A stretch of 64,000 nucleotides of DNA from Geodermatophilus obscurus (GTDB taxonomy: Bacteria; Actinomycetota; Actinomycetes; Mycobacteriales; Geodermatophilaceae), in NCBI RefSeq assembly GCF_900143215.1, contig NZ_FRDM01000016.1, forward strand, positions 1-64,000. Direction: 5' to 3'. Both the position numbers and the translations under genes were made by a program. Each line of letters starts with the position of its first letter. Position 1 is the stretch's first letter. A model generated the notes under the pieces. The model worked only from the letters and a program-made list of their open reading frames with translations. It was not told where the DNA came from and searched no databases. Positions 8,896-20,060 of the stretch are shown here, one piece after another.

Positions 8896-9606
8896 TCAGG
8901 CCTCGGCGGGGGCCAGGGCCGCGTGGGTGCCGCAGGTGCAGGCGGCCGGGTTGCGCGAGGACAGCACCAGCGAGACCGCGTGCGCCCGGTCACGGGCGCC
9001 CAGCTTGCGCAGGATGGCCTTGACGTGGGACTTGACGGTGTCCTCGCTGATGAACAGGTTGCGGCCGATCTGCCGGTTCGACTGGCCCTGGATGAGCTCG
9101 TCGAGGACGTCGGACTCGCGGCGGGTCAACGGCACCTCGGGGGCGAACGGCTTCGCCGCGGGCGTGGCCGACGGCTCGACCCGGCGGATCTGCGGGTCGA
9201 CGACGGTGCGCCCGGCGCGGGCGGCCAGGATGGCCCAGCCGAGCAGGGTCGGCGAGGTGTTGATCATCAGGTAGCCGCGGACGCCGGCGGCCAGCGCCTC
9301 GTTCACCACGGCCGGGTCCTCGGAGGTCCCCAGGGCCACGATCGTCACCCGGGGGTACCGGCGGCGCAGGTCGCGGCAGGCGTTCAGGGTCGCGGCGCGG
9401 CCCGGCCCCAGCTCGACGACCACCGCGTCGGGACGGGCGGTCTCGACCAGCGTGAGGGCCCGGCGCAGCTCGCCCGGAGTGCCGACCGACTGCATGCCGG
9501 CGGTCTCGTTGACCATGCTGACCAGCCCACGACGCAGGACGGGCGCGTCGGCGAGGATGAGCACGCGGGTGACGCCACGAGCAGCGCTCGCCATGGGTGC
9601 GGACAC
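8896..9606 (-). CDS. LuxR-family orphan response regulator with degenerate receiver
   Basis: 236 residues: a receiver-like domain (about 12-130) and a LuxR/NarL helix-turn-helix (about 157-215, LTRRESDVLDELIQGQSNRQIG and ISEDTVKSHVKAILRKLGARD). The receiver lacks key residues. The acidic pair at the first strand is only ILADAP, the phospho-acceptor position reads VVVELGPG rather than LLDLxLP, and the conserved Lys is missing in GYLMINTSP. It therefore probably does not work by aspartate phosphorylation. A short C-terminal tail has CTCGTHA, a possible metal or redox pair. No kinase is adjacent; lepB lies upstream and rnhB downstream on the same strand. Such atypical regulators (BldM and WhiI in Streptomyces are examples) often control development, but orthology is not shown. 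Confidence 0.85.
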   Translation of the reverse strand: MSAPMASAARGVTRVLILADAPVLRRGLVSMVNETAGMQSVGTPGELRRALTLVETARPDAVVVELGPGRAATLNACRDLRRRYPRVTIVALGTSEDPAVVNEALAAGVRGYLMINTSPTLLGWAILAARAGRTVVDPQIRRVEPSATPAAKPFAPEVPLTRRESDVLDELIQGQSNRQIGRNLFISEDTVKSHVKAILRKLGARDRAHAVSLVLSSRNPAACTCGTHAALAPAEA

Positions 9607-9864
9607 AATCGGCTCCGTTTCACACGTTCGGGGACTTTCTCACGATCTCCATCGGACGGGTGAGACGTTTGCTTGAACGCTTTTCCAACATTTCTCGAAA
9701 GAATTATCCGGCACCCGATCGAGCGACGACCGGTCACACCTGAAACACCGGAATGGTGACCCGCCGCATTCGTGTCGACATGGCGATGCCATTCCTCGGA
9801 ACGACTCGACCCGCACGCCCCGGGCGGACCGGGAGGTGCGGGTCGAGAACGGGACGGGAGGCCG

Positions 9865-10806
9865 TCAGCCGGAGCGGGACCGGCGTCGCCGGCGTCGCCA
9901 GGCGGTGAGCGGTACGGCGCCGACCAGGCCCATGGCGTACGGGGCGGCGACCGCCGCCGCACCGGAGACCGGCATCGGGCGGGCCGGGACGCCGGCCGCC
10001 TCGGTGCCCTGGATGTCGGGCGAGCCGAGGGTCCCGAAACGGTCGAGCGGCCAGACGATGAGCGCGGCCCTGCCGATGACGTCGTCCACGGCGACCGTTC
10101 CGGAGTTCTCGTCGCCGATGTGCGCCTTGGAGTCCGCCGACGCCGACCGGTGGTCGCCCATGACCCACAGCCGGCCCGCCGGAACGGTGACGGGCCCGAA
10201 CGCCCGGCTCTCCAGCGGGGTGTTCTCGAAGACGTACGGCTCGTCGAGCGGTACGCCGTCCACGGTGACGCGACCCTCGGCGTCGCAGCACTGGACCGTC
10301 TGGCCGCCGGTGGCGATGACCCGCTTGACGTAGTCGTCCTCGCTGGGTGGAGCCACCCCGATGGCGCGGCCGAGCCACAGCAGACCGCTGGAGATCGCGT
10401 TGCCCGGCTCCTGGACGTCCACCTCCGGCGACCAGCTCTCCGGCCCCTCGAAGACGACGATGTCGCCGGGCTCCGGCTCGCCGAACCAGTAGGGCACCTT
10501 GTTGACCAGGACGCGGTCGCCGGTGCAGCCGGGGCAGCCGTGCAGGGTCCGCTCCATCGAGCCCGACGGGATGAAGAAGGCCTGGACGAGGAAGGTCTTC
10601 ACCAGGAGCGCGAGCACGAAGGCGATGAGCAGGAGCACCGGCAGCTCGCGGATCAGCGAGCCCTTCTTGGCCGCCTCCTCGCGCCGGCGCGCGGCGCGGC
10701 CGCCCGGGCGGCGGATGGGGCCGGTGTCGGCGGCGGATCCGGCCGCTCGGGGGTCCTCCCCCTCCGGAACGACGTCGGCGGGCCGCCCGGGCCGGTCGCT
10801 GCTCAT
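9865..10806 (-). CDS. lepB: Signal peptidase I
   Basis: 313 residues. This membrane serine protease removes signal peptides from secreted proteins on the outer face of the membrane. A charged cytoplasmic N-terminus (residues 1-50) precedes one membrane helix (about 54-73, PVLLLIAFVLALLVKTFLV). The catalytic Ser83 sits in FFIPSGSMERTL and the general-base Lys161 in DDYVKRVIATGG, followed by GDHRSASADS (box E). A second hydrophobic segment near the C-terminus (AAAVAAPYAMGLVGAVPLTAW) ends in an Arg-rich tail, as in several actinobacterial type I peptidases. It lies 65 bp downstream of rplS on the same strand, a classic actinobacterial order. Confidence 0.95.
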   Translation of the reverse strand: MSSDRPGRPADVVPEGEDPRAAGSAADTGPIRRPGGRAARRREEAAKKGSLIRELPVLLLIAFVLALLVKTFLVQAFFIPSGSMERTLHGCPGCTGDRVLVNKVPYWFGEPEPGDIVVFEGPESWSPEVDVQEPGNAISSGLLWLGRAIGVAPPSEDDYVKRVIATGGQTVQCCDAEGRVTVDGVPLDEPYVFENTPLESRAFGPVTVPAGRLWVMGDHRSASADSKAHIGDENSGTVAVDDVIGRAALIVWPLDRFGTLGSPDIQGTEAAGVPARPMPVSGAAAVAAPYAMGLVGAVPLTAWRRRRRRSRSG

Positions 10807-10871
10807 CGGAGCCAGCGTACGGCTGCGGGAGACCCGCCGTGGTCAGGCCGGACCGGCCTGCCTGCGTCGTG

Positions 10872-11228
10872 TCAGCGCGAGACGGTCTCGCGCTTCTCCT
10901 TGATCTTGGCGGCCTTGCCGCGCAGCTCGCGGAGGTAGTACAGCTTGGCGCGACGGACGTCACCGCGGGTCAGCACCTCGATCTTCTCGACGACCGGGGT
11001 GTGCACCGGGAAGGTGCGCTCGACGCCGACGCCGAAGCTGACCTTGCGCACGGTGAAGGTCTCGCGGATGCCACCGCCCTGACGGCGGATGACGACGCCC
11101 TGGAAGACCTGGATGCGGGAGCGGTTGCCCTCGATGACGCGCACGTGCACCTTGACGGTGTCGCCCGGGCGGAACTCGGGGATGTCGTCGCGCAGCGAAT
11201 CGGCGTCGAGTACGTCCAGGGTGTTCAT
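10872..11228 (-). CDS. rplS: 50S ribosomal protein L19
   Basis: 118 residues, normal length. L19 sits at the 30S-50S interface. The family core is unmistakable: [22 protein letters not shown]-type sequence, [21 protein letters not shown] and the C-terminal [16 protein letters not shown]-like segment (here [16 protein letters not shown]). It starts ATG 11228, preceded by about 145 bp to the Nudix gene stop, which may hold its own promoter. lepB and the rnhB block follow on the same strand. Confidence 0.97.
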   Translation of the reverse strand: MNTLDVLDADSLRDDIPEFRPGDTVKVHVRVIEGNRSRIQVFQGVVIRRQGGGIRETFTVRKVSFGVGVERTFPVHTPVVEKIEVLTRGDVRRAKLYYLRELRGKAAKIKEKRETVSR

Positions 11229-11373
11229 CGCGGCAGTCCTGTCCTAGCGGTCATGTCGTTGCGGTGCGGACAACAGGCTCCCCCGGCTGTCCGATCCGGG
11301 GAACTGCGCTCCGGGAGGAGCTCGGCGTCGACGGGGCGATGCGTCCGCAGCAGCTCTCTACTGTGCCACATCC

Positions 11374-11889
11374 TCAGCCGACGAAGCGCGGCGGCCCCGT
11401 CCACGGGCCGGCGGACAGCTCCGGCAGCAGGTCGGCGAGCTGCCGCGGTGCGAAGGTCTCGGCGCTGGTGGCGACCTCTGCGGCACGCCACCAGCGGTGC
11501 GGCTCGGCGCCGAGCAGCTCCAGCTCCGTGCGTCCGCTCGCATCCACCTCGTGCACGACGTCCCGCAGCACGAAGAACGTCTCCCGCGAGTCGATCTGCA
11601 CGCCGGCGAATCGGCCGACGTGCCGGCGGAGCCAGACCGGGCCCTCCAGCTCACCGGGCTCCACGACCAGGCCGATCTCCTCGGCCAGCTCACGGGTCGC
11701 GGCCTCCCGCACGCCCTCCCCCGGCTCCACACCGCCGCCGGGCGTGTACCAGAACAGCACGTCCCCGGGTGGGACGGCGGGGTCGGTGAGCCGGGCGCCG
11801 AGCAGCAGCACCCGCCCGTCCGGGTCGAGCACCACCACGCGGGCGGTGGGCCGCACCACCGCCCGCCCGCCTCCCGGGTGGTCAGCCAC
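11374..11889 (-). CDS. Nudix hydrolase
   Basis: 171 residues. Nudix enzymes split nucleoside diphosphates linked to another group; the substrate cannot be told here. The Nudix box is complete: [20 protein letters not shown] followed by EIGL (residues 51-74). Before it, FWYTPGGGV gives the normal approach strand. The ATG start overlaps the trmD stop by 8 bases, so it is co-translated with the tRNA methyltransferase. This position between trmD and rplS is common in related actinobacteria but no shared pathway is obvious; clean-up of oxidised or abnormal nucleotides is a guess. Confidence 0.88.
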   Translation of the reverse strand: MADHPGGGRAVVRPTARVVVLDPDGRVLLLGARLTDPAVPPGDVLFWYTPGGGVEPGEGVREAATRELAEEIGLVVEPGELEGPVWLRRHVGRFAGVQIDSRETFFVLRDVVHEVDASGRTELELLGAEPHRWWRAAEVATSAETFAPRQLADLLPELSAGPWTGPPRFVG

Positions 11890-12625
11890 CGTCGAGGACG
11901 GCGCGGTCGGCGTCGGTCAGCGCGTCCTCGGGCAACGCCGCCAGCAGGTCCGGCCGTCGGGCCGCCGTCCGCCGCAGGGACTCCGCCCGGCGCCACCGGG
12001 CGATCGCGGCGTGGTCGCCGGACAGCAGCACCGGCGGGACATCGTGGCCGCGCCAGGACGCCGGCCGGGTGTAGGAGGGGCCCTCGAGCAGCCCGTCGGC
12101 GTGCGAGTCGTACTCGACGGACTCCCGGTTGCCCACGACGCCGGGGAGCAGGCGGGTCACCGCCTCGACCATGACCAGCACCGCGGACTCGCCGCCGGCC
12201 AGCACGTAGTCACCGATCGAGACCTCCGACACCGGTCCGGCCTCGGCGGCCCACTCGGCGACCCGCTGGTCGATGCCCTCGTAGCGGCCGCAGGCGAAGA
12301 CGAGGCCGGGCTCGGTGGCCCACTCGGCAGCCACGGCCTGCGTGAAGGGCCGGCCGGCCGGGGTCGGCACGACCAGGCGGGTGCCCGGCGGGCGGACGGC
12401 CTCCAGCGCCCGGGCCCACGGCTCGGGCTTCATCACCATGCCGGGGCCGCCGCCGTAGGGAGCGTCGTCGACGGTGCGGTGCACGTCGTCGGTCCACTGC
12501 CGCAGGTCGTGGACGCCCACGCTGACCAGGCCGCGCTCGGCGGCCCTGCCCAGCAGCGACTGGCGCAGCGGGGCCAGGTACTCCGGGAAGATGGTGACGA
12601 CGTCGACCCGGAACGGGGCGCTCAC
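11882..12625 (-). CDS. trmD: tRNA (guanine-N1)-methyltransferase TrmD
   Basis: 247 residues. TrmD methylates G37 next to the anticodon using S-adenosylmethionine, preventing frameshifting. Family signatures are present: [15 protein letters not shown] at the N-terminus, [17 protein letters not shown] (53-69) and the knot region [19 protein letters not shown] (about 128-146), then the catalytic-loop context [12 protein letters not shown]. The ATG overlaps the rimM stop by 4 bases (ATGA). It is part of the rpsP-khpA-rimM-trmD ribosome-maturation operon. Confidence 0.97.
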   Translation of the reverse strand: MSAPFRVDVVTIFPEYLAPLRQSLLGRAAERGLVSVGVHDLRQWTDDVHRTVDDAPYGGGPGMVMKPEPWARALEAVRPPGTRLVVPTPAGRPFTQAVAAEWATEPGLVFACGRYEGIDQRVAEWAAEAGPVSEVSIGDYVLAGGESAVLVMVEAVTRLLPGVVGNRESVEYDSHADGLLEGPSYTRPASWRGHDVPPVLLSGDHAAIARWRRAESLRRTAARRPDLLAALPEDALTDADRAVLDGG

Positions 12626-13170
12626 AGGTCGAGCAGCCCCTCGGGCGGGTCCACGACGAGGAACCCGCCCGGCAGGTCGACGGTCGGGACCATCGCCGTG
12701 ACGAACGGCACGAGCAGCTCCCCCGCGACGACCTCCCCGTCCACCCGACGGCGGACGACGAGCAGGTCGGCGCCCTCGTGGCGGACGGCGCTCACGGTGC
12801 CCAGCTCCGTGCCGTCGGGCAGCCGGGCGGTCAGGCCGACCAGCTGGTGGTCGTAGTAGACGTCGGGGTCCTCGAGCGCCGGCAGCTCGGCGACGGGCAC
12901 GTGCAGTTCGGTGTTGCGCAGCTCCTCGGCCGCCTCGCGGCTCTCGACGCCGTCGATCGCCAGCAGGAGGACCTCGCGGTGCCAGCGGTGGCCGGCGATC
13001 GTGAGCGGCCCGCGGTCGGCGGGCTCGGTGCGCAGGACCGCACCGGGGGCGAAGCGGAGGTCGGGGTCGTCGGTGCGGACCTCGACGGTCACCTCACCAC
13101 GGACACCGTGGGGCCGGCCGATGCGGCCGACCACCACGGTGTCGGTGGTGTCGTCTGGTTCGGTGCCCAC
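12622..13170 (-). CDS. rimM: 16S rRNA processing protein RimM
   Basis: 182 residues. RimM binds S19 and helps assemble the head of the 30S subunit. The N-terminal beta-barrel opens [20 protein letters not shown], a near-perfect family start, with FAPGAVLRT after it. The C-terminal PRC-barrel includes [13 protein letters not shown] and the closing [20 protein letters not shown]. It is 18 bp downstream of khpA and overlaps trmD by four bases. Confidence 0.95.
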   Translation of the reverse strand: MGTEPDDTTDTVVVGRIGRPHGVRGEVTVEVRTDDPDLRFAPGAVLRTEPADRGPLTIAGHRWHREVLLLAIDGVESREAAEELRNTELHVPVAELPALEDPDVYYDHQLVGLTARLPDGTELGTVSAVRHEGADLLVVRRRVDGEVVAGELLVPFVTAMVPTVDLPGGFLVVDPPEGLLDL

Positions 13171-13188
13171 CAGGCGAGGGAGAGGCGC

Positions 13189-13425
13189 TCAGCGCCCGTC
13201 GGTGTCGACGACGTCGACCCGCAGGCCGCGGCCGCCCACACCGGTCATCACGGTTCGCAGCGCCTTGGCGGTGCGACCGCCGCGGCCGATGACCTTGCCG
13301 AGATCGTCGGGGTGCACCCGGACCTCGAGGGTCTTGCCGCGCCGGTTGCTGAGCAGGTCGACCGTGACGTCCTCGGGGTGGTCGACGATGCCCTTGACCA
13401 GGTGCTCGAGCGCCTCTTCGAGCAC
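13189..13425 (-). CDS. khpA: KH-domain RNA-binding protein KhpA
   Basis: 78 residues forming one KH domain. KhpA, usually working with KhpB/Jag, is a small RNA chaperone linked to cell-size control in Gram-positives. The RNA-gripping GxxG loop is in LGKVIGRGGRTAKALRTVM (43-61), preceded by the strand EVRVHPDD. It lies three bases after the rpsP stop and ahead of rimM, the standard actinobacterial position. Confidence 0.93.
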   Translation of the reverse strand: MLEEALEHLVKGIVDHPEDVTVDLLSNRRGKTLEVRVHPDDLGKVIGRGGRTAKALRTVMTGVGGRGLRVDVVDTDGR

Positions 13426-13428
13426 GAC

Positions 13429-13869
13429 TTACTCGGCGGGCGTCTCGGCGGGGGCGTCGCCCGCCGCCGCGTCGTCGGCCTGCGGAGCGGCCTTCTTCCT
13501 GGGGGTGGTGGCGCCGGCGGCCGGCTCCTCACCCGAGGCGCGGACGGCCTCCTCGTAGAGGGCCTTCTTGTCCGGCTTCGGGGCGGCGACCTTCATGGGC
13601 GGCGGCGCGGGCTCGCCCTTGAACTTCTGCCAGTCACCGGTGACCCGGAAGATGGCGGCGACGGCCTCGGTCGGCTGCGCGCCGACACCCAGCCAGTACT
13701 GCGCCCGCTCGGAGTCGACCTCGATGAAGGACGGGTCCTCCTTCGGGTGGTACTTGCCGATCGTCTCGATCGAACGACCCTCGCGCTTGGTGCGGGAGTC
13801 GGCGACGACGATGCGGTAGTACGGCGCGCGCATCTTGCCCAGGCGCATGAGCTTGATCTTGGTGGCCAC
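13429..13869 (-). CDS. rpsP: 30S ribosomal protein S16
   Basis: 146 residues. The S16 core fills the first 85 residues ([20 protein letters not shown], then [12 protein letters not shown]). A lysine- and alanine-rich C-terminal extension of about 55 residues follows, rich in Ala, Pro, Lys and acidic residues, as is common in high-GC actinobacteria. The GTG start at 13869 gives the correct N-terminus; the much longer open frame upstream runs back through proS and is not real. First gene of the rpsP-khpA-rimM-trmD operon, preceded by about 210 bp of intergenic sequence. Confidence 0.96.
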   Translation of the reverse strand: MATKIKLMRLGKMRAPYYRIVVADSRTKREGRSIETIGKYHPKEDPSFIEVDSERAQYWLGVGAQPTEAVAAIFRVTGDWQKFKGEPAPPPMKVAAPKPDKKALYEEAVRASGEEPAAGATTPRKKAAPQADDAAAGDAPAETPAE

Positions 13870-14013
13870 GGTGTGTGGTGTTCTCCTCGAACGCAGGTCG
13901 TGTGTGCCCGCCCGGAGCGACGCGTGGGGGTACGCCGGGGGCGGTGCGGCTGGACACGGCCGGCAACGGTGAGAGGGCCGCCCACCGCCGTGTTCGACCG
14001 ACCATTGTGCCAG

Positions 14014-14068
14014 AGAGAGGACCCCGTCCTCCTCCCGCCCTCGCAAGCTGGGACGCGAGCCTCTGGAC
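14014..14068. repeat. GC-rich intergenic hairpin repeat, copy 2 (partial)
   Basis: Between proS and rpsP. It carries AGAGGACCCCGTCCTCC and the motif CTCGCAAGCTGGGACGCGAG, matching one arm and the inner palindrome of the family seen best at 50143-50200. GAGGACCCCGTCCTC alone can form a short hairpin and may end proS or precede the rpsP transcript. Confidence 0.5.
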
Positions 14069-14081
14069 AGGGCCGACGGGA

Positions 14082-15818
14082 CTACTTCCCGACGACCGCT
14101 CTGACTCGAGCTGCGGCCTCGCCGACCGGCACCTCCTCGCGCTCCCCCGTGGCCCGGTCGCGCAGCTCCAGGACACCCTCGGCCAGTCCCCGGCCCACGG
14201 TGACGATCGTCGGCATCCCCAGCAGCTCGGCGTCCTTGAACTTGACGCCGGGCGAGACCTTGGGCCGGTCGTCGTAGAGCACGGTGAGCCCCGCGGTGAC
14301 CAGGTCCTGCGCCAGCGACTCGGCGGTCTCGAACACCGCGGCGTCCTTGCCGGTGGCCACGACGTGCACGTCGGCCGGCGCGACCTCGCGCGGCCAGACC
14401 AGGCCCAGCTCGTCGTGGGTGGACTCGGCGATCGCCGCCACCGCCCGGGAGACGCCGATGCCGTAGGAGCCCATGGTGACGGTGACGAGCTTGCCGTTCT
14501 CGTCGAGCACCTTCAGATCGAGCGCCTCGGCGTACTTGCGGCCCAGCTGGAAGATGTGGCCCATCTCGACGCCGCGGGCGAGCTCCAGCGGTCCGGAGCC
14601 GTCGGGCGCGGGGTCGCCGGCCAGCACCTCGGCGGCCTCGACGACGCCGTCCCAGGTGAAGTCGCGGCCGGCGACGAGGTCGAACACGTGCCTGCCGGGC
14701 TCGTTGGCTCCGGTGATCCACCGGGTGCCGGGCACCACTCGCGGGTCGACCAGGTACCGGATGCCCGACGCGCTGTCGGCGCCCAGTGCCTGCGGGCCGA
14801 TGTAGCCCTTGACCAGCGCGGGGTGCTGGTCGAAGTCGGCGAAGGGCTCCACCTCGGCGGGCGCGAGCTGCGCCTCCAGCCGCTTGAGGTCGACCTCGCG
14901 GTCGCCGGGGATGCCGACGACCAGCGGCTCCCGGGTGCCGTCGGGGTGTACGAGCAGGACGACGACGTTCTTCAGCGTCGACGCGGCCGTGTAGCCGGCG
15001 TGGGGGAACAGCTCCTGCGCCACCGCGACCAGCGTGTCGATGGTCGGGGTGTCCGGGGTGTCCTCGACGTGGGCCTCGGGCAGCCCGTCGAGCGGGACCG
15101 GCTCGAGGACGACGGTGCTGACCGCCTCGACGTTGGCCGCGTACCCGCCCGGTGAGCGGACGAAGGTGTCCTCGCCGATCGGGGTCGGGTGCAGGAACTC
15201 CTCGCTCCTGGACCCGCCCATGGCCCCCGACATCGCGGAGACGATGACGTACTCCAGGCCCAGCCGGTCGAAGATCCGGATGTAGGCGTCGCGGTGGGCG
15301 GCGTAGCTCTTGTCCAGGCCGGCGTCGTCGACGTCGAAGGAGTAGCTGTCCTTCATGGTGAACTCGCGGCCGCGGAACAGCCCCGCCCGGGGCCGCGCCT
15401 CGTCCCGGTACTTGGTCTGAATCTGGTACAGCGACAGCGGCAGGTCCTTGTAGGACGAGTACAGGTCCTTCACCAGGAGCGTGAACATCTCCTCGTGGGT
15501 GGGGCCGAGCAGGTAGTCGGCACCCCGCCGGTCCTGGAGGCGGAAGAGGTTGGGGCCGTACTCGGTCCAGCGGTTGGTGGCCTCGTAGGGCTCGCGCGGC
15601 AGCAGCGCCGGGAAGTGCACCTCCTGGGCGCCCATCCGGTCCATCTCCTCGCGGACGACCCGCTCGACGTTGCGGAAGACGCGGTAGCCCAGCGGCAGCC
15701 AGGTGAAGCCGCCGGGCGCCGCCCGCCGGATGTAGCCGGCCCGCACCAGCAGGCGGTGGCTGGGCACCTCGGCGTCGGCCGGGTCGTCGCGCAGGGTGCG
15801 CAGGAACAGCGTGGACAT
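14082..15818 (-). CDS. proS: Prolyl-tRNA synthetase
   Basis: 578 residues, bacterial-type ProRS with editing domain. It charges tRNA-Pro in the cytoplasm. Class II motif 1 lies in [19 protein letters not shown], motif 2 in [21 protein letters not shown] and motif 3 in [17 protein letters not shown]. The INS editing domain (about 225-410) includes [16 protein letters not shown] and the GD(R)E region. An anticodon-binding C-terminal domain ends in VRAVVGK. ATG 15818 was chosen because [17 protein letters not shown] is the family start; upstream coding in frame belongs to no gene. No T-box-like leader was seen. Confidence 0.96.
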   Translation of the reverse strand: MSTLFLRTLRDDPADAEVPSHRLLVRAGYIRRAAPGGFTWLPLGYRVFRNVERVVREEMDRMGAQEVHFPALLPREPYEATNRWTEYGPNLFRLQDRRGADYLLGPTHEEMFTLLVKDLYSSYKDLPLSLYQIQTKYRDEARPRAGLFRGREFTMKDSYSFDVDDAGLDKSYAAHRDAYIRIFDRLGLEYVIVSAMSGAMGGSRSEEFLHPTPIGEDTFVRSPGGYAANVEAVSTVVLEPVPLDGLPEAHVEDTPDTPTIDTLVAVAQELFPHAGYTAASTLKNVVVLLVHPDGTREPLVVGIPGDREVDLKRLEAQLAPAEVEPFADFDQHPALVKGYIGPQALGADSASGIRYLVDPRVVPGTRWITGANEPGRHVFDLVAGRDFTWDGVVEAAEVLAGDPAPDGSGPLELARGVEMGHIFQLGRKYAEALDLKVLDENGKLVTVTMGSYGIGVSRAVAAIAESTHDELGLVWPREVAPADVHVVATGKDAAVFETAESLAQDLVTAGLTVLYDDRPKVSPGVKFKDAELLGMPTIVTVGRGLAEGVLELRDRATGEREEVPVGEAAARVRAVVGK

Positions 15819-15955
15819 CCGCAACAGCACGCGACGAGTCTCGCAGGCGGGCCCGCTGAGCCGCCGCTGGGTTTGCCGCGACGGCGGAGGGCACACCGCC
15901 GGGCTCGGTGCGGGGAGCACCGAGCCCGGCAGCGGGTCTGGAGGACGAGCAGCGG

Positions 15956-16504
15956 TCAGTCGTCGTCGCGGTCGCCGCCGTTGTCGTCGCCGGGCGGGTC
16001 GTCGGAGCCGGAACCACCGCCGACCCGGCCGGTCGAGTCGTCGACGTTCGGGGTGGGCGACGACGAGCCGGCGTCCTCGGGCCGGTTGTCGTCGGCCCGC
16101 ACGCCCTCGTCGCGGAACAGGGGCACGCCGTCGGCGCAGGCGACGTGCACCTCGATCTCCCGGGTGGCGCTCTCGAGCTCGACCTCCCCGTGCTGGTCCT
16201 GGTCGTCGACCCACCAGCCGGTCGCGGGGGCAGCCGCCACCTGCAGGATCCCGCCGTCGCAGGAGGCGAAGACCGTGCCCCCGACCGTGGCGTACTCACC
16301 GGAGGGCGGCGCCGCGGTCGGTGGCTGCGACGCCGGGACAGGCAGGCCGGCGTCGTCAGCGGTGGACACCGACTCGGTGGCCGCGATCGGCCGGGTCCCC
16401 GGCGAGGTCTCGGCGTCGACGAGCGACACGGCGAGGAAGCCGAGCCCGACGACCGACGCCGCCGAGGCGGTCCAGAGGGCTGCGAGTGCGACGGTTCGCG
16501 TCAT
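15956..16504 (-). CDS. Hypothetical membrane-anchored or secreted protein with acidic tail
   Basis: 182 residues, not recognised. It starts with a hydrophobic segment (about 4-28, [21 protein letters not shown]) that looks like a signal anchor, then a Ser/Thr/Pro/Ala-rich linker, a compact middle ([20 protein letters not shown] through [12 protein letters not shown]) with two cysteines about 45 residues apart that could form a disulfide outside the cell, and a C-terminal tail of Asp, Gly, Ser and Pro. The middle resembles the small domain attached to membrane proteins in Geodermatophilaceae, but no family name can be given. It follows a decayed histidine-kinase piece; a former two-component link is conceivable but not shown. 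Confidence 0.7.
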   Translation of the reverse strand: MTRTVALAALWTASAASVVGLGFLAVSLVDAETSPGTRPIAATESVSTADDAGLPVPASQPPTAAPPSGEYATVGGTVFASCDGGILQVAAAPATGWWVDDQDQHGEVELESATREIEVHVACADGVPLFRDEGVRADDNRPEDAGSSSPTPNVDDSTGRVGGGSGSDDPPGDDNGGDRDDD

Positions 16505-16614
16505 GCCGCAGACGCTCCCGCCGCGTCGGTCGAGCTCACGCCAAGAGACTGACGAGCGCGGTCCCCGTGCTCATCCCCCCGACTTGGGGACACGTCCTGC
16601 CGGCCGGGGGGCGT

Positions 16615-16785
16615 TTCGATCAGCGCATGACGCCGCCGTGGCACTGGGGCACAGCGGCGGCGGGTCGACCGGCCCGGGCCTCGACATCGCCCGGCGGACC
16701 GCGGGGGCTCCGGCGGCGGGCTGCTGCTGGCTTCCGCCCCGGGCCGCACCGAGGTCACGCTGGAGCTCGGACCCCCTCGGCCTAG
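16615..16785 (+). pseudogene. Remnant of a sensor histidine kinase, C-terminal ATPase end
   Basis: The gap between two minus-strand genes contains a plus-strand piece reading VALGHSGGGSTGPGLDIARR, which matches the G2 box and following helix of HATPase_c domains (usual form GGxTGLGLxIARR). After a frame change near 16710 it continues GGLLLASAPGRTEVTLELG, the usual last strands of a sensor kinase. It therefore looks like the last 55 or so codons of a kinase gene carrying an indel and lacking everything upstream. No intact response regulator is adjacent. Confidence 0.6.
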
Positions 16786-17872
16786 ACGACCCGACCGCGC
16801 AGCACGATGTGCCGGGGACGGGCGAGGGTGTCGAGGTCGGCGCGCGGGTCGGCGTCGTAGACGACGACGTCGGCGGGCGCCCCCTCCTCCATGCACGGCA
16901 GCCCGAGCCAGGACCGAGCCGACCACGAGGCCGCGGCCAGTGCGGCCTCGGCCGGGATCCCGGCCGAGTGCAGCGCGCGCACCTCGTCGGCGATCCGGCC
17001 GTGGTCGATGCCGCCCCCGGCGTCCGTGCCGGCGAACACCGGCACCCCGGCCTCGAACGCCGCCCGGACGACGGCACCGGAGGAGGCGTGCAGCCGCCGT
17101 ATCGTGCTCGCGTAGTTCGGGAACTTCTTCTCCCCCGCCGCCGCGAAGTCGGGGAAGTTCTCGACGTTGACCAGCGTCGGGACGACAGCGGTGCCACGGC
17201 CGGCCATCTGCCCGATGAGCTCCTCGGTCAGGCCGGTGCCGTGCTCGATGCAGTCGATGCCCGCGCCGATGAGGTCGGGCAGCGCGTCGGTGCCGAAGGT
17301 GTGCGCGGTGACCCGGGCCCCCTCCTCGTGCGCGGCGGCCATCGCGTCCGCGAGGACGTCGGCCGGCCACTCGGGCGCGAGGTCGCCCACGCCGCGGTCG
17401 ATCCAGTCCCCCACCAGCTTCACCCAGCCGTCGCCGCGGCGGGCCTGCGCGCGGACCTGCTCGACCAGCGCGTCCGGCTCGATCTCGGTGGCCAGCCCGG
17501 GGATGTAGCGGCGGGCGCGGGCGATGTGCCGACCGGCGCGGACGATCGTCGGCAGGTCCGGCTCGTCGTCCAGGGCCCGGGTGTCGACCGGGGAGCCGCA
17601 GTCCCGCAGCGCCAGCACACCCGCGGCGCGCTCGGTCAGCGCCTGCGCGCGCAGGCCGGCGAGGTCCTCGACCGGCACGCCGCCGCGGCCGATGCCGACG
17701 TGGCAGTGCGCGTCGACCAGGCCGGGCACCAGCCAGCCACCGCGGCTGACGGTCTCCGCGCCCGGGACCGGCTCGAAGGTGAGCCGGCCGTCGCGGATCC
17801 ACAGGTCGCGGTGCTCCCCCTCGGGCAGCACGACGCCTGCCAGGTGCAGTGCCGGCTGCCCCGCCCGCCCGC

Positions 17873-17876
<4 letters not shown>
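16782..17876 (-). CDS. Amidohydrolase family protein
   Basis: 364 residues. Metal-dependent hydrolase of the imidazolonepropionase/prolidase-like branch. The metal-binding pair is in LVPGLVDAHCHVGIG, the likely bridging Lys in WVKLVGDW, further histidines in ARVTAHTFG and DCIEHGTGL, and the catalytic Asp in PVFAGTDAGGGIDHG. The substrate is unknown: relatives act on cyclic amides, dipeptides or triazines. The GTG start overlaps the ffh stop by four bases, so it is co-translated with ffh, a combination often seen in this group although no functional link to protein targeting is known. Confidence 0.88.
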
Positions 17877-19474
<1,598 letters not shown>

Positions 19475-19670
19475 AGCACGTCCTCAGCAGTTCTCGCGGG
19501 CGCGGCCGGCCGGCCGCTCCGACCGGCTGCTCGGCCTCCGGCGTCCGGGGAGCCCCGGGGCCGTCGCGCCACCTCTGCTCCAGCCTAACGAGCGCGAGCC
19601 GGAAAACGGTGGCATCGACCGGCCGGCCCCGTACAGGGCCCCCCGCCACGAGCCCGGTGACGTGCCGGAA

Positions 19671-19750
19671 CGGCCACCCTGCAGGGTCCCGTGGGGCCCG
19701 TCTCGTGCACCGCCCTGAGCTCGCGAAGGGTGCGGAGGACGGGCCCCTTC
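19671..19750. repeat. GC-rich intergenic hairpin repeat, copy 3 (divergent)
   Basis: Upstream of ffh. It carries CACCCTGCAGGGTCCCGTGG and CCTGAGCTCGCGAAGGG with GGAGGACGGGCCCCTTCTCC, so both the PstI-like CCTGCAGG arm and the GAGCTCGCGA core of the family are present, but in a changed spacing. The rest of the 278-bp gap shows no gene. Confidence 0.5.
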
Positions 19751-19752
19751 TC

Positions 19753-19971
19753 CTAAGCGGCGCGGCGGACGGGCAGGGCCGCGGCGGCCAGCGGGGCGGC
19801 CGAGAACACCGCCGTCCCGCAGTCGGCGCAGGCCCACTCGGGGCACTCGCCGCCGTCCTCGGTGTGCCCGTCGACGCACGGCGGCTGGACGAACTCCCGG
19901 TCCCCGTCGCAGGACGGGCAGGCCCACACCCTGCCCTCGGCTGCGGCGGCCTCGAAGGACTGACCGGTCAT
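19753..19971 (-). CDS. Small zinc-ribbon protein
   Basis: 72 residues, no named family recognised. It has two CxxC knuckles about 30 residues apart (CPSCDGD and CADCGTAV), with extra cysteines between them (PPCVDG, GECPEW), a layout that would bind one or two zinc ions. The stretch between them is acidic and Gly-rich; the C-terminus is Ala-rich. No catalytic motif. It sits alone on the minus strand between glnD and ffh with a plausible purine-rich site before ATG 19971 (GGAGGTCCTCCGC). Small zinc ribbons of this type are often nucleic-acid or protein adaptors; function unknown. Confidence 0.65.
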   Translation of the reverse strand: MTGQSFEAAAAEGRVWACPSCDGDREFVQPPCVDGHTEDGGECPEWACADCGTAVFSAAPLAAAALPVRRAA

Positions 19972-20060
19972 GCGGAGGACCTCCCTGCGGTCGGTGCCGG
20001 GACCGTTCCGTCCCGCTGCTCCCGCGACGGTGGCACGGGGGTACGACAGGACCGCGGACC

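Noticed and set aside
15819-15955. T-box leader upstream of proS
   Set aside because: Gap is short, with no T-box core sequence or specifier stem visible.
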